Below the pieces are notes generated by a model. It was not told the origin of the DNA, ran no database searches, and worked only from the letters and a program-made list of their open reading frames with translations. From NCBI GenBank assembly GCA_025454175.1, contig JALOOX010000006.1:1-64000 (forward strand): a stretch of 64,000 nucleotides of DNA, written 5' to 3'. Origin of the DNA: Syntrophobacteraceae bacterium. Its GTDB lineage: Bacteria > Desulfobacterota > Syntrophobacteria > Syntrophobacterales > Syntrophobacteraceae. Shown piece by piece: positions 44,489 through 53,814 of this stretch. How positions within the stretch are numbered: position 1 is the first letter of the stretch; the number at the start of each line of letters is the position of its first letter. The position numbers and the translations under genes were made by a program.

Positions 44489-46765
44489 TCAAAGCTCCAC
44501 TCCCAGCCGCTGCCACACCGACTCCCCTTCCTTGATTTCGACGGCCTTGAGACGCGGGTAGGTCTTGAAGAGAAAAATGAGCAGCGGCGTCACGCCCAGC
44601 AGGATGATGATCAAATCCGGGATGACCCGGACCGTGCCGATGAACTGCACAAAAGGCTTCATGAAGAAGGACGCATCGCGGGCCACCCAGAAGCCTTCCT
44701 TGAAGCTCACCCAGGTCTGGAGCACACCCACCGGGAATAGGGTGCCCAGGGTCAGCAGCAGGAGCCCCACGTTGAAGCCGAAAAACGAGACCTGCAGCAG
44801 CCGGTCGTTCCAGTGATCCCGCTCCACCATACCCCGCCAGGAAAAGAGCAGGAGACCGATGGAGAGCATGCCGTAGACCCCGAAGAGGGCACCATGAGCG
44901 TGGTTCATGGTGAGGTAGGTTCCATGCTCGTAGTAGTTGATCAGCGGGAGATTGATGAGAAAGCCGAACACCCCCGCGCCCAGAAAATTCCAGAAGGACG
45001 AGGCCACCAGGAAGTACATGGGCCATTTGTATAGAAACTCCTTCCCCTGGCCCCGGATGGATTTGTACTCCAGGAGCCCCCGCACCACCAGGCCGAAGAG
45101 CGGGATGGGCTCCATGGACGAGAAGACCGAGCCGATTCCCAGCCAAAACGACGGTCCCCCGTACCAGAAGTAATGGTGAGCTGTCCCGAGGATGCCGCTC
45201 AGGAAGACGATGGCGGCCGTGAAATAGGCCACCATGAGGGCCGCCCGGGCCGATGCCAGGTTCATCACCACGAGGAGCAGCGAGATGATGGCGATTCCGA
45301 AGAACTCGAAGATGGACTCCACCCAGATGTGCACCACGAACCAGCGCCAGTAGTCGGCGATGGTGAGGTGCGAGCCGCGGCCGTAGAAGAGCCCGAACCC
45401 GAAAAAGGCCACCACGAGGACGGCGCTGAAAAGGTAAAAGAGGATGAGGGAGGTGAGCTCGTCCCGATGCTTGAGCCTGAGATGATGGGAAATGGGGCGG
45501 TACACGATGAGGAGCCAGGCGATGAGGCCGATGAAGAGAAGAATCTGCCAGAGGCGCCCCAGCTCGAGGAACTCCCAGCCCTGGTGCCCCAGCCAGAACC
45601 ACATGTCGCCCAGGTAGCCCTTGATGCCGGCGATCTCGCCCAGGAGACTGCCCACGGCCACGATGAGGATCGCCACGAAGAGGAGCTGCACCAGGAGCCC
45701 CTGGCGTTTGGGCTCGATGCCGCCCACGATGGGGGCCAGGTAAATGGCCGATCCCACCCAGGTGGTGGCGATCCAGAAGATGGCGAGCTGCAGGTGCCAG
45801 GTCTTGGCCCAGCTGTAGGGGATGAGCTCCGCCACATAGGGAGCCCAGAAGCTGGCCGGATGGATGGTGTAGTGGGCCAGGAGGCCGCCGAAGTTGGTCT
45901 GGAGGAGAAAGAGGAGAATAACCACCAGGAAGTACTTGGCGGCTTTCATCTGGCTGGGGGTGAGGGGCATGTCCACGAGCTTCTGGGCCAGGTCCGCTCC
46001 CCGGGTCGGGCCGTACCAGAGACCGAAGTAATGGATGCAGAAGATGAAAAGGCCCAGGACGACGAAAAGAGCGATGATGCCCCCGAGGGTCCAGAGGTAG
46101 ACGGCGAGGGTCGGCACATTGCCCACGGACCGGTCCGCGGGCCAGTTGTTCGTATAGGTGTAATCACTTCCGGGGCGGAGGGTGGAGGCGACCCAGGCGG
46201 TCCAGAAAAAAAACCGTCCGATCTGGAGGCGCTCTTCGGCTGTGGGGACCGTGCCCGGCAGGAACCCGTAAAGGAAATCCCCCGTGGTGAAAAGCCCGTC
46301 CCAGTGCTTCGTGACGGCCTCCAGGGCCTTCGTCTGGGCCGGGGTCAGGACCAGCTTGTCATTGGTCGCGTCATACCGATTGGTCCTGATTTCGTTCCTT
46401 GTCTTGAGAGCGACGATCTCCTGGTCCAGGGCGGTGAGCTCCCCGTAGGGCTTTCGGTATTCCCGAAGACTGATCTCCCGTCGGACCGCGTCGCCCAGCA
46501 GGTGCAGCGTGAAGGCGCTGAAGTCTGGCCCCCGCTGGGCGCCGTGTCCCCAGACGCTGCCGTGGTCCATGAGCCCGTATCGCTGGTAGACGTCCTGTCC
46601 CTTGAAGATGTCGTCCCTGGTGAAAAGTGCCTTTCCGGACGCATCCAGGACCTCTCCCGGGTAGGGCGGCACCTGGTCCTTGGCCAGGTGCCCACCCCCG
46701 AGAAGCAGGGCCAGGGATACTACAAAACTGAGAATGGCTGCCTTTCTGAGATTCTCGATGGACAT
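44489..46765 (-). CDS. norZ: Quinol-dependent nitric oxide reductase (qNor)
   Basis: A 758-residue NorB of the qNor type, with an N-terminal extension (about 1-250: KDQVPPYPGEVLDASGK, GQDVYQRYGLMDHGSVWGHGAQRGPDF) that replaces the NorC subunit, then about twelve transmembrane helices. Haem and FeB histidines appear in KTWHLQLAIFWIA, VVHIWVESIFEFFG, GTAHHYFWYG and MNHAHGALFGVYGM. It reduces 2 NO to N2O with quinol, detoxifying NO. The ATG at 46765 has GGAGG five bases upstream. It belongs to the operon rubredoxin-hcp-norZ-PAS-hemerythrin. Confidence 0.95.
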   Translation of the reverse strand: MSIENLRKAAILSFVVSLALLLGGGHLAKDQVPPYPGEVLDASGKALFTRDDIFKGQDVYQRYGLMDHGSVWGHGAQRGPDFSAFTLHLLGDAVRREISLREYRKPYGELTALDQEIVALKTRNEIRTNRYDATNDKLVLTPAQTKALEAVTKHWDGLFTTGDFLYGFLPGTVPTAEERLQIGRFFFWTAWVASTLRPGSDYTYTNNWPADRSVGNVPTLAVYLWTLGGIIALFVVLGLFIFCIHYFGLWYGPTRGADLAQKLVDMPLTPSQMKAAKYFLVVILLFLLQTNFGGLLAHYTIHPASFWAPYVAELIPYSWAKTWHLQLAIFWIATTWVGSAIYLAPIVGGIEPKRQGLLVQLLFVAILIVAVGSLLGEIAGIKGYLGDMWFWLGHQGWEFLELGRLWQILLFIGLIAWLLIVYRPISHHLRLKHRDELTSLILFYLFSAVLVVAFFGFGLFYGRGSHLTIADYWRWFVVHIWVESIFEFFGIAIISLLLVVMNLASARAALMVAYFTAAIVFLSGILGTAHHYFWYGGPSFWLGIGSVFSSMEPIPLFGLVVRGLLEYKSIRGQGKEFLYKWPMYFLVASSFWNFLGAGVFGFLINLPLINYYEHGTYLTMNHAHGALFGVYGMLSIGLLLFSWRGMVERDHWNDRLLQVSFFGFNVGLLLLTLGTLFPVGVLQTWVSFKEGFWVARDASFFMKPFVQFIGTVRVIPDLIIILLGVTPLLIFLFKTYPRLKAVEIKEGESVWQRLGVEL

Positions 46766-46873
46766 GGCTTCCTCCTTCCTCCTGAGGATGTCCAGGTTCA
46801 CAACGGCGAGCCCTCGCGGGAGTGAACCGACGCGAAGCGGCAAAAGTCCTTGTCATCGAACCGGGATGGGGAT

Positions 46874-46906
46874 GCGAAGGGGGAAATGGCGAGACCCCCC
46901 CTTCGC
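46874..46906 (-). terminator. Hairpin between hcp and norZ
   Basis: Perfect 10-bp arms GCGAAGGGGG (46874-46883) and CCCCCTTCGC (46897-46906) lie directly downstream of hcp on the minus strand, ahead of norZ. There is no T tract on the minus strand, so it may attenuate transcription or stabilise the upstream mRNA. Confidence 0.4.
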
Positions 46907-46913
46907 CGGTGAA

Positions 46914-48542
46914 TCAGCCGAGGATGGCTTTCAGGTCCTCATCGGGCGTGCTGATGGGCATGATGTTGAAATTCTTGACCAGCACGTCGAGGACATTGGG
47001 CGTCACGAAAGCCGGAAGCGAAGGCCCCAGCCGGATGTTTCTGATGCCGAGATGGAAGAGGGTGAGCAGGATGGCCACGGCTTTTTGTTCATACCAGGAG
47101 CATATGATCGAAAGGGGAAGATCGTTGACGCCGACGTTGAAGGCCTTGGCCAGGGCCACTGCGATCTGGATGGCCGAATAGGCGTCGTTGCACTGGCCCA
47201 CGTCCATGAGCCTTGGAAGGCCGTCGATGGTCCCGAGGTCCTTGTCGAAAAACCTGAACTTGCCACAGGCGAAGGTCAACACCACGCAGTCGCTCGGCAC
47301 CTTTTCCACGAATTCCGTGTAGTAGTTCCGGCCGGGCTTGGCCCCGTCGCAGCCGGCAACCACGAAGAAGTGGCGGATGGCCTTGCCCTTGACAGCCTCG
47401 ATCACCTTGTCGGCAACCCCCAGAACCGTGTTCCTGGCAAAACCGACCATGACTTCCTTGCCGTTGGAATCGTCGGTGAAGCCGGGGAGGCTCAGGGCCT
47501 TCTGAATGACGGAGGTGAAATCGCGGTTTCCGATATGGGGGACCCCCGGCCAGCCCACGATGCCCGACGTGAAGATGTTTTCCGCGTAGGCCCCCTGCGG
47601 GCGCTGGATGCAGTTGGTGGTCATGAGGATGGCGCCCGGAAACTGGCTGAATTCCTTGGCCTGGTTCTGCCAGGCCGTTCCGAAATGGCCAAAGAAGTGG
47701 GGATGCGCCTTGAGCTTCGGATAGCCGTGGGTGGGGAGCATCTCGCCGTGGGAGTAGATATCGATCCCCTTGCCCTCGGTCTGCTTGAGGAGCTCCTCGA
47801 GGTCTTTCAGGTCATGGCCCGAGACCAGGATGGCCTTGCCTTTGCGGTGCCCCAGGGGGACCTTCGTCGGAACCGGGTGCCCGTAGGCTCCCGTGTTGCC
47901 GGCATCCAGGAGCTCCATGGCCTTGAGGTTCACTTCGCCGCACTTGAGGGTCAGTCCCACCCAGTCGTTGAGCTCCAGGTCCTTGTTCATCATGGCCGCC
48001 AGGGCTTCATGAACGAAGGCGTAAACGGTATCGTCCTCCTGCCCCAGGATCTGGGCGTGGTCGGCGTAGGCGCTGATGCCTCGGAGACCGAAGAGCACCG
48101 TGTGCTGAAGGGAGAGGATATCCGGATTGACGGTGGGGTCCGACTTGAGGCCCACTTTTTCCCCCTGCGCCACCATGCCTTCGAGGGTCGATGCCGGGGT
48201 AAAGGTCGCGGTGTCCTCGGCGAAGTCCGCCTTGCCGCCGGCGGCTTTCACCCTGGACTTCAAATCGTCTCGAAGCTCGACGGCACGCCGGACAAAGGCT
48301 GCGATGTCGGCAGGATCGAAGTTCACGTTGGTGAGGGTCGAGAACATGGCCTCACAGGTGAATACATTGACCGCGCGATCGTTCACGCCGACCTTGCGCC
48401 CCTCCACCGCGAAAAGGGCGAGCCCCTTCATGGCGTGGGTCAGGAGATCCTGGAGGGCCGCAACGTCAGGCTGCTTGCCGCAAACGCCCATCTTATCGCA
48501 ACCCTGGCCCTTTGCCGTCTGTTCGCACTGGTAGCAAAACAT
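46914..48542 (-). CDS. hcp: Hybrid cluster protein (hydroxylamine reductase)
   Basis: A 542-residue Hcp. N-terminal cysteines C3, C6, C15 and C21 have the class I (anaerobe) spacing. Later ligands for the hybrid [4Fe-2S-2O] cluster lie in segments such as VAGCDGAKPGRNYY, LTFACGKFRFFD and DVGQCNDAYSA. It reduces hydroxylamine in vitro and acts in NO/nitrosative stress, where it is reported to reduce NO to N2O. It lies 33 bases downstream of rubredoxin and upstream of norZ on the same strand. Confidence 0.97.
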   Translation of the reverse strand: MFCYQCEQTAKGQGCDKMGVCGKQPDVAALQDLLTHAMKGLALFAVEGRKVGVNDRAVNVFTCEAMFSTLTNVNFDPADIAAFVRRAVELRDDLKSRVKAAGGKADFAEDTATFTPASTLEGMVAQGEKVGLKSDPTVNPDILSLQHTVLFGLRGISAYADHAQILGQEDDTVYAFVHEALAAMMNKDLELNDWVGLTLKCGEVNLKAMELLDAGNTGAYGHPVPTKVPLGHRKGKAILVSGHDLKDLEELLKQTEGKGIDIYSHGEMLPTHGYPKLKAHPHFFGHFGTAWQNQAKEFSQFPGAILMTTNCIQRPQGAYAENIFTSGIVGWPGVPHIGNRDFTSVIQKALSLPGFTDDSNGKEVMVGFARNTVLGVADKVIEAVKGKAIRHFFVVAGCDGAKPGRNYYTEFVEKVPSDCVVLTFACGKFRFFDKDLGTIDGLPRLMDVGQCNDAYSAIQIAVALAKAFNVGVNDLPLSIICSWYEQKAVAILLTLFHLGIRNIRLGPSLPAFVTPNVLDVLVKNFNIMPISTPDEDLKAILG

Positions 48543-48575
48543 CTTCTTGTCCTCTCTGGTTTGAGGTCCGGATTC

Positions 48576-48737
48576 CTATGGCAGTTTCACGAACTCGCTC
48601 TTGGGCGCCCCACAGGGGGGACAGACCCAGTCGTCGGGCAAGTCCTCGAAGGTCGTCCCGGGCGCGATCCCGTTTTCGGGGTCGCCCACCGCCGGGTCGT
48701 ACACATAGCCGCAGATGGTGCATTCATACTTGTCCAT
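48576..48737 (-). CDS. Rubredoxin
   Basis: A 53-residue rubredoxin with iron ligands C6, C9, C39 and C42 (CTICG and CPPCG) and the conserved [25 protein letters not shown] core. It acts as a one-electron carrier to oxidases, peroxidases or Hcp-linked enzymes. AAAGGAG lies five bases before the ATG at 48737. First gene of the nitrosative-stress operon, downstream of the activator-like site. Confidence 0.95.
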   Translation of the reverse strand: MDKYECTICGYVYDPAVGDPENGIAPGTTFEDLPDDWVCPPCGAPKSEFVKLP

Positions 48738-49103
48738 GAGTCTCCTTTCCCGAGGTTGAAGGATTCCGTTGCCTATGGGTTGTCGCTGCCTCGCATCGGT
48801 TCTCCCGCAAATAGCTCCGGCCGTCCCCAAGGCGAAAGATTGGGCCGAGCCGACGGAGGACCTTGTGGTCCCGGGTCATCGCAAGCCCGACCAGCTTTCC
48901 TTCTTGCACCGGCATGATAACGCGACGGGGGAAACTGTCCTTGACAAGAGTCAAGAAAATCATTCTCAACGCCGGCAGCCAGTGCGAGAAGTCGGTTTTT
49001 GCTGATTCGCCCTCGAAAGCTTCGAGCTTCAAGGCTAAGGTTTCAAGTTGAATACCAGCGCCGCCGGAAGCCTTTTGATCGGCTCGGGGCACATGAGGAG
49101 CGG
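48738..49103 (-). other. Upstream region of the rubredoxin-hcp operon
   Basis: A 366-base gap between the sensor kinase and rubredoxin, both on the minus strand. A long open frame crosses it, but the CRP/FNR-type site lies inside and its product looks like no known family, so I call it non-coding leader and promoter DNA. The predicted transcript would have a leader of about 170 bases. Confidence 0.55.
48914..48954 (-). promoter_or_regulatory. CRP/FNR-family (HcpR/DNR-like) site with class II promoter geometry
   Basis: The inverted repeat TTGAC-AAGA-GTCAA (48941-48954) matches sites of FNR-like NO regulators (HcpR, DNR/NnrR types). On the minus strand, 21 bases downstream, stands TATCAT (48919-48914), a plausible -10 box. 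That spacing places the repeat near -41.5, as in class II activation. It precedes rubredoxin-hcp-norZ-PAS-hemerythrin. The regulator itself is not in the window; which one binds is inferred. Confidence 0.65.
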
Positions 49104-51374
49104 CTACTGGGGCAGGCTGAGGTTCAGAAGCAGGAGGTCCGGGTCCTTGCGGCGAAGCTGGAGCACCCCGCGGTGCTTATGGATGATCATCTTGGCGAGG
49201 GGGAGATCAATGGCTCGAGAAGGGTCCATGCGAGTGGTGAAGGGGTAGAAGAAATGCTCGATATCGTCCGCTGAAACCACGGCGCCCTTGAGGATCATCT
49301 CGAGGTGGACCAGGCTCTCACCGGGGTAAGTCTGGACTTCGAGCTTTCCCGCCGAGGGGCAGTGGCCGATCATGGCTTGTATGGTGCTGCCCAGGGCCTT
49401 CTTGAAGAGCGGTTTGTCCAGGGGGATGAACGGAAGGGAAATGGAAAGGTTGAGGCCGCAGGCGACGGAGTGCTCGGCAAGCAGATCCTTCTGTTCTTCC
49501 AGCACCTGGATGAGGAGGTCGTTGAGCGATCCTCTCTCGAGGCTGACCTCGAATGGCCTCAGGTAGGCCAGGGTTTTTTCAAGGATCTTCTCCAGCCGCG
49601 CCACTTCCTGAACGATGATCTGGACCTTCTCCCGATTGGAGTCCCCCGCCGGAAGGTTCTCCAGGAGGCGGCGGGCGAATCCCCCCGCCGCCACCAGGGG
49701 GTTGCGTATCTCATGGCCCAGGCGGGCCGAAATCTCGGTCAGCGTCCTCAATTCCTCCGTCTGCAGGATTTGCTGCTGCAGCCTGTGCCTGTCGGTCACG
49801 TTGACGAGGAAGCCGTCCACGATCTCGACCTGACCTTTTTCGTCGAGCACCGGTATGGCATGATCGAGGACGAAGATGGATTTGCCGTTGGTGTGGGTGA
49901 CGCGATATTCAGACTTGAACTCACTGCCTTCCCGAAGGCAGCGCTCCATGAGGGGCCAGACCCTGTCCCTGTCGTCCTCGACGACCTTTTGCCTCCAGAA
50001 GTGGGGATTCTCCATGGCCTCTCGAGCTGAAACCCCCATGAGCTCCTCGATGAAGTGGTTGACGAAAATCAGGCGGCCATTGGAAATCAGTCGATAGACG
50101 ACCAGGGGCACGCTCTCCACGAGGGTGCGGTACTTCTCTTCGGACTCCCGGAGGGCCCGGGTGCGGAGGTGCACCATGTGCTCGAGGTTTTCCGCGTACT
50201 CCTGGATCTTTTCGCGGGATTCCTCCAACGAAAGCAGCATTTCATCCAGGGCTTCGGCCAGCACCCCCAGCTCGCCCGACGGTCTCAGGCCGGATGGGTG
50301 AACGTGGGCTCCGGTGGCGATTTCCCGGGCAAAGCTCACCATCTTTCCGATGGGTCTGCTGAAATAGAGACTGATGAAGTAAATGGCTCCCATGGAGAAG
50401 ACCATTCCCAGCACACCCACCCCGATCATGATCCGACGGTAGTGAGCCGTGATGGCAAGGGTCTCGGTGCGGTCGACACAGAACTCCACCAGCCCGATCG
50501 TTCGCCCCTCGTAATCCTTGACGACCCTGAGCCAGATAGCGAAGGGCGTTCCCCCAATCCTCCGGATCAGCACTTCCGGAGTGCCCTGTTGAAAGACCCT
50601 CGCATAGGCGGGATCATCTCGATCGAAAGGCTCGGTGAAGGTTGTCGCGTAGGGTGAAAAGCCGGTCCCGTCCTTTCTGGGGAGGAGGAGCGTGGCCTCG
50701 ATGCCGAACTGCTCCTTCATTTCCTTCATCAGTATGCGACCGAAATTGAAGCCGATTTCCGTGGTTCCCACCAGCTGGCCCTGGTGGATCACGGGCGCAA
50801 CCCCGCGGATGCCGTATCCCGTGAGGCCCTCTTCCAGCCCGAAGGTCTCACTCAATGTTGCAACAGCGTCGTGGATGGTTCGGCGATACTCGAGGCCGTC
50901 ACCGAATTCATAAAGCCTCTGGAGCCGGAGAAACATCCTGGGCGGCAGCGTGTGAAAATTGAACTGGCTGATGCCGTAGTGCGCCTTCATGAAGGTGAAG
51001 GAAGAATAACACAGCTCGATGAGACGAAGGCGGTCACGTTTGGCGAGGGCCTCGGCTATTTCGGGATTGCGCGCGAAGCTTGAGGCCAGGCTCACGGCCC
51101 ACCGCCCCTGTCGGTCGATCTTGTGCTCGAAGGCATTGTCATAGCCGTTGAGCCTCTCGATCTCTCCGCGCTCGATGAGCTCATTCTCGCTGCGTATGGC
51201 CAGGCCCACCAGGGAGACCGTCCCGATAAAAGCGAGGAACAGGAACGGAATGCTCAATCGGTACCGGAGGGGCATGTCGCGCAGCTTCTCCAGCAAAAAA
51301 GCGCCCCCGGTCCTCCGGGCTGTGGAATCACCCTCGACGGTTCTCATTCCGAAACCTTGTTTTGCGTCCGCCAT
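49104..51374 (-). CDS. Membrane sensor histidine kinase with degenerate ATPase domain
   Basis: A 756-residue protein: first transmembrane helix (about 40-62), a large periplasmic double-Cache-like sensor region, second helix (about 322-346), HAMP (346-395), a coiled coil, PAS (about 425-540) and a HisKA dimerisation domain with the phospho-acceptor His554 in RLGHEIRNPL. The final domain aligns with HATPase_c, but the N box (expected N-L-x-x-N-A) reads STIQAM. The G1 box reads LKGAVVS and the G2 box AIDLPL; only the F box (FYPFTT) remains. ATP binding therefore seems unlikely. It lies 23 bases after gltX and is probably cotranscribed. ATG 51374 or 51347 may be the start. Confidence 0.88.
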   Translation of the reverse strand: MADAKQGFGMRTVEGDSTARRTGGAFLLEKLRDMPLRYRLSIPFLFLAFIGTVSLVGLAIRSENELIERGEIERLNGYDNAFEHKIDRQGRWAVSLASSFARNPEIAEALAKRDRLRLIELCYSSFTFMKAHYGISQFNFHTLPPRMFLRLQRLYEFGDGLEYRRTIHDAVATLSETFGLEEGLTGYGIRGVAPVIHQGQLVGTTEIGFNFGRILMKEMKEQFGIEATLLLPRKDGTGFSPYATTFTEPFDRDDPAYARVFQQGTPEVLIRRIGGTPFAIWLRVVKDYEGRTIGLVEFCVDRTETLAITAHYRRIMIGVGVLGMVFSMGAIYFISLYFSRPIGKMVSFAREIATGAHVHPSGLRPSGELGVLAEALDEMLLSLEESREKIQEYAENLEHMVHLRTRALRESEEKYRTLVESVPLVVYRLISNGRLIFVNHFIEELMGVSAREAMENPHFWRQKVVEDDRDRVWPLMERCLREGSEFKSEYRVTHTNGKSIFVLDHAIPVLDEKGQVEIVDGFLVNVTDRHRLQQQILQTEELRTLTEISARLGHEIRNPLVAAGGFARRLLENLPAGDSNREKVQIIVQEVARLEKILEKTLAYLRPFEVSLERGSLNDLLIQVLEEQKDLLAEHSVACGLNLSISLPFIPLDKPLFKKALGSTIQAMIGHCPSAGKLEVQTYPGESLVHLEMILKGAVVSADDIEHFFYPFTTRMDPSRAIDLPLAKMIIHKHRGVLQLRRKDPDLLLLNLSLPQ

Positions 51375-51396
51375 CCCTCACGGTCGGATTTCGGGA

Positions 51397-52800
51397 CTAT
51401 TGGCCATTCATCCATTCCAGAGCCTTCCTCAGGCGGCGCAGCGCGGTCTCCTTTCCGAGCACATCGATCACCTCGAAGAGACCGGGGCTGACCGTGGAGC
51501 CCGTGAGAGCGACCCTTACGGGCTGAGCGATCTTGCCCAGCTTGATTCCAAGCTCTTCGACCAGCTGGTGGAAGATCGCCTCGAGGCGCTTTTCGTCAAA
51601 GTCCTCGAGCTCATCGATGGCACGGATCAACCTTTCCAAAGGGTCCCTGATCGCGGGCACGAGGAATTTCCTGGCTGCATTCGGGTCCATGGGCGGCTCG
51701 TCGACCAGATAGAATTCCATGCTCTCGGCCATTTCCTTCAGCGTGCGGGATCGAGGCTGCAGCGTCTTCACCGCTTTGGCCAGATAATCCGGCAATCTTG
51801 GGGGCAGGCCTTTTTGGGAGAGGAACGTTTCAAGTGGGGGGACCAGGGACTCGGGGCTCCGTTCCTTGATGTAGTGCGCGTTCAACCAGTCGAGCTTGTC
51901 GGGGTTGAAAATGCTGGGAGCTTTTCCCACGTGCTCCAGGCTGAAGTGCTGGATGAGCTCCTGCCGCGAGAAAATCTCCTGGTCCCCGTGAGACCAGCCG
52001 AGTCGCACCAGGTAGTTGACGAGTGCCTCGGGCAGATAGCCCATCTCCTTGTAGGCCATGACCGATGTGGCGCCGTGCCGTTTGGACATTCGAGCCCGAT
52101 CCTGGCCAAGAATCATGGGGACGTGGGCAAAATGAGGCAGAGTGGCTCCCAGAGCCTCGTAGAGCAGGATCTGCCGGGGAGTGTTGTTCACATGATCGTC
52201 ACCACGGATGACGTGGGTGATGTTCATGGTGATATCGTCGACGACGACGGCGAAGTTGTAGGTGGGGACGCCGTCGCTCCTCTCCAGCACCAGGTCGTCC
52301 AGTTCCGCGTTCTCGAAGGAGATGGGGCCTTTCACCATGTCATTGAGCATCGTGGATCCGATCTCGGGGCATCGAAAGCGAACCACCCGGTCAGGCCCCG
52401 GGCCGAGCCCGCGATCGCGGCAGCGGCCGTCGTATTTCGGCTTCAAGCCGGCGGCCATGGCGGCACGGCGGCGCTCGTCCAGTTCCTCGGCGCTGCATTC
52501 GCAATAGTAGGCATGCCCCGACTCCAGAAGCTTCCGCAGATACTCGCGGTAGGTGTCGAAACGCTGAGTTTGGAAGAATGGACCTTCGTCCCAACCGAGG
52601 TCAAGCCATTCCATGGCATCCAGGATGGCTCGAACCGACTCTTCGGTGGAGCGGGCCTGGTCGGTATCCTCGATGCGGAGGATGAACTTCCCCCCAAGGT
52701 GTTTGGCATACAGCCAGTTGAACAGGGCCGTGCGGGCTCCTCCGATGTGGAGATAGCCAGTGGGACTCGGAGGAAAACGCGTCACGACAACTTCGTTCAT
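51397..52800 (-). CDS. gltX: Glutamyl-tRNA synthetase
   Basis: A 467-residue class I synthetase that charges tRNA-Glu (and in many bacteria tRNA-Gln). It has the HIGH-type box HIGG in TGYLHIGGART (about 16-20), RIEDTDQARS, a cysteine pair CECS, and the KMSKS-like box RMSKRHGATSV. Length and domain order are standard. GAGGAG is seven bases before the ATG. Confidence 0.97.
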   Translation of the reverse strand: MNEVVVTRFPPSPTGYLHIGGARTALFNWLYAKHLGGKFILRIEDTDQARSTEESVRAILDAMEWLDLGWDEGPFFQTQRFDTYREYLRKLLESGHAYYCECSAEELDERRRAAMAAGLKPKYDGRCRDRGLGPGPDRVVRFRCPEIGSTMLNDMVKGPISFENAELDDLVLERSDGVPTYNFAVVVDDITMNITHVIRGDDHVNNTPRQILLYEALGATLPHFAHVPMILGQDRARMSKRHGATSVMAYKEMGYLPEALVNYLVRLGWSHGDQEIFSRQELIQHFSLEHVGKAPSIFNPDKLDWLNAHYIKERSPESLVPPLETFLSQKGLPPRLPDYLAKAVKTLQPRSRTLKEMAESMEFYLVDEPPMDPNAARKFLVPAIRDPLERLIRAIDELEDFDEKRLEAIFHQLVEELGIKLGKIAQPVRVALTGSTVSPGLFEVIDVLGKETALRRLRKALEWMNGQ

Positions 52801-53191
52801 TCAGAATCTCCTCGAAATCAGCTCAATGTTCTTCGGATGGGCTCATTCACGGTACGAGAAAGAAATCACCGCCACGGGTGGGCTTCGATTGCGCGGGATG
52901 CTCAGCTTGCCGTCCCGATGCGGATCTTGTGCACCCGTGCTGATGTATCGTGCTCATTTTACTAAAATTAGTCGGCAAGGGAAGCAGTGGTTACCTCTAA
53001 CACAGTCACGCTCCAAACTCAAGGCAGTCCGAGCAGCGGGCCCTCGGAGTCGCCGCGAGCCGAATCATCGGATCAGACATCTCTTGCCCAACAGCCGGTG
53101 TTCTGGCACTATGAGCGGCCGATCAGTCATCCGCCCGCGAGGCGGCTCCATCCGTCAACCCAACTCATTGGCAAGGGATGCGAAAGGGATC
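52801..53191. other. Gene-free gap between gltX and a lipoprotein gene
   Basis: No supported gene in this 391-base divergent gap. One short plus-strand frame (52987-53271) overlaps the lipoprotein start, has no homology features and was not accepted. AT-rich DNA around 52960-52980 (TTTTACTAAAATTAG) is the likeliest promoter area, but no clear -35/-10 pair could be placed. Confidence 0.5.
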
Positions 53192-53698
53192 ATGATGAAA
53201 GCCTTGAGAACGTTTTGCGCACTGGTTTTCCTGGTCAGCCTGGTCTTTGGATGCGGCAGAGCGCGGGATGAGGCTCCCTCGCCATCGGTCCCGGCCATGA
53301 GACAGGACGTGAGGATACGCGTGGTGAACGTGGCCAACAAGACGGGCGAGCTCTTCGATGTGGATGCCATCGGGATGCTCTGGAACGGGATCGAGGAATC
53401 GCTTCGCAACAAGGGGCTGCTGTGGACCGGGGATGCGGATATCCCCATCATGACCCTGCAGGCCGAGATCCTCAAATACCAGAAGGGCAGCGTGTTCCTC
53501 CGTCCCGTTCTGCCCATGTGGGGAAAAACCTATCTCACCGCCAGGTGCGAGCTCCTGGAAGGGGATCGCGTGGTCGCCTCGGCGGAGTCGTCCCGGACCA
53601 TTTCCGCGGGCAAGGAGGGGTTCAGCTTCGATGCATGGAAGGAGGTCTACCGCATGGTGGCCGAGGATCTGGTGAGCCAGATCACCCAGAAGATGTAG
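53192..53698 (+). CDS. Lipoprotein of unknown function
   Basis: A 168-residue exported protein with the lipobox VFGC (18-21) after a hydrophobic signal (MMKALRTFCALVFLVSLVF). The mature part has alternating strands (DVRIRVVNVANKTG, MTLQAEILKYQKGSVFLRP, YLTARCELLEGDRVVASAE), resembling small outer-membrane-associated lipoproteins, but I cannot place it in a family. AAAGGGAT precedes two adjacent ATGs (53192 and 53195). It is not in the same transcript as the next operon, which has its own promoter. Confidence 0.75.
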   Translation: MMKALRTFCALVFLVSLVFGCGRARDEAPSPSVPAMRQDVRIRVVNVANKTGELFDVDAIGMLWNGIEESLRNKGLLWTGDADIPIMTLQAEILKYQKGSVFLRPVLPMWGKTYLTARCELLEGDRVVASAESSRTISAGKEGFSFDAWKEVYRMVAEDLVSQITQKM

Positions 53699-53754
53699 AG
53701 TCTGTCCCGGTTTGTGGAGGCTTTGACCAGGCCCGCGGCCCCGGTTAAAATCGC

Positions 53755-53782
53755 TTGACAGGTAAGGTCTTGTGTCTATACT
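53755..53782 (+). promoter_or_regulatory. Strong sigma-70-type promoter of the yceD-rpmF-plsX operon
   Basis: A consensus TTGACA (53755-53760), 16-base spacer, and TATACT (53777-53782) stand 32 bases before the yceD start codon. This is the best promoter match seen in the window. Confidence 0.75.
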
Positions 53783-53814
53783 CAACGATTTACGCATTCC
53801 GGCAAGGAAAGCAA

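Noticed and set aside
48724-49092. Minus-strand frame of 122 codons before rubredoxin
   Set aside because: It contains the CRP/FNR-type site and -10 box, overlaps the rubredoxin start, and has no family features.
52987-53271. Plus-strand frame of 94 codons before the lipoprotein
   Set aside because: Low-complexity composition, no ribosome site, and it overlaps the better supported lipoprotein start.
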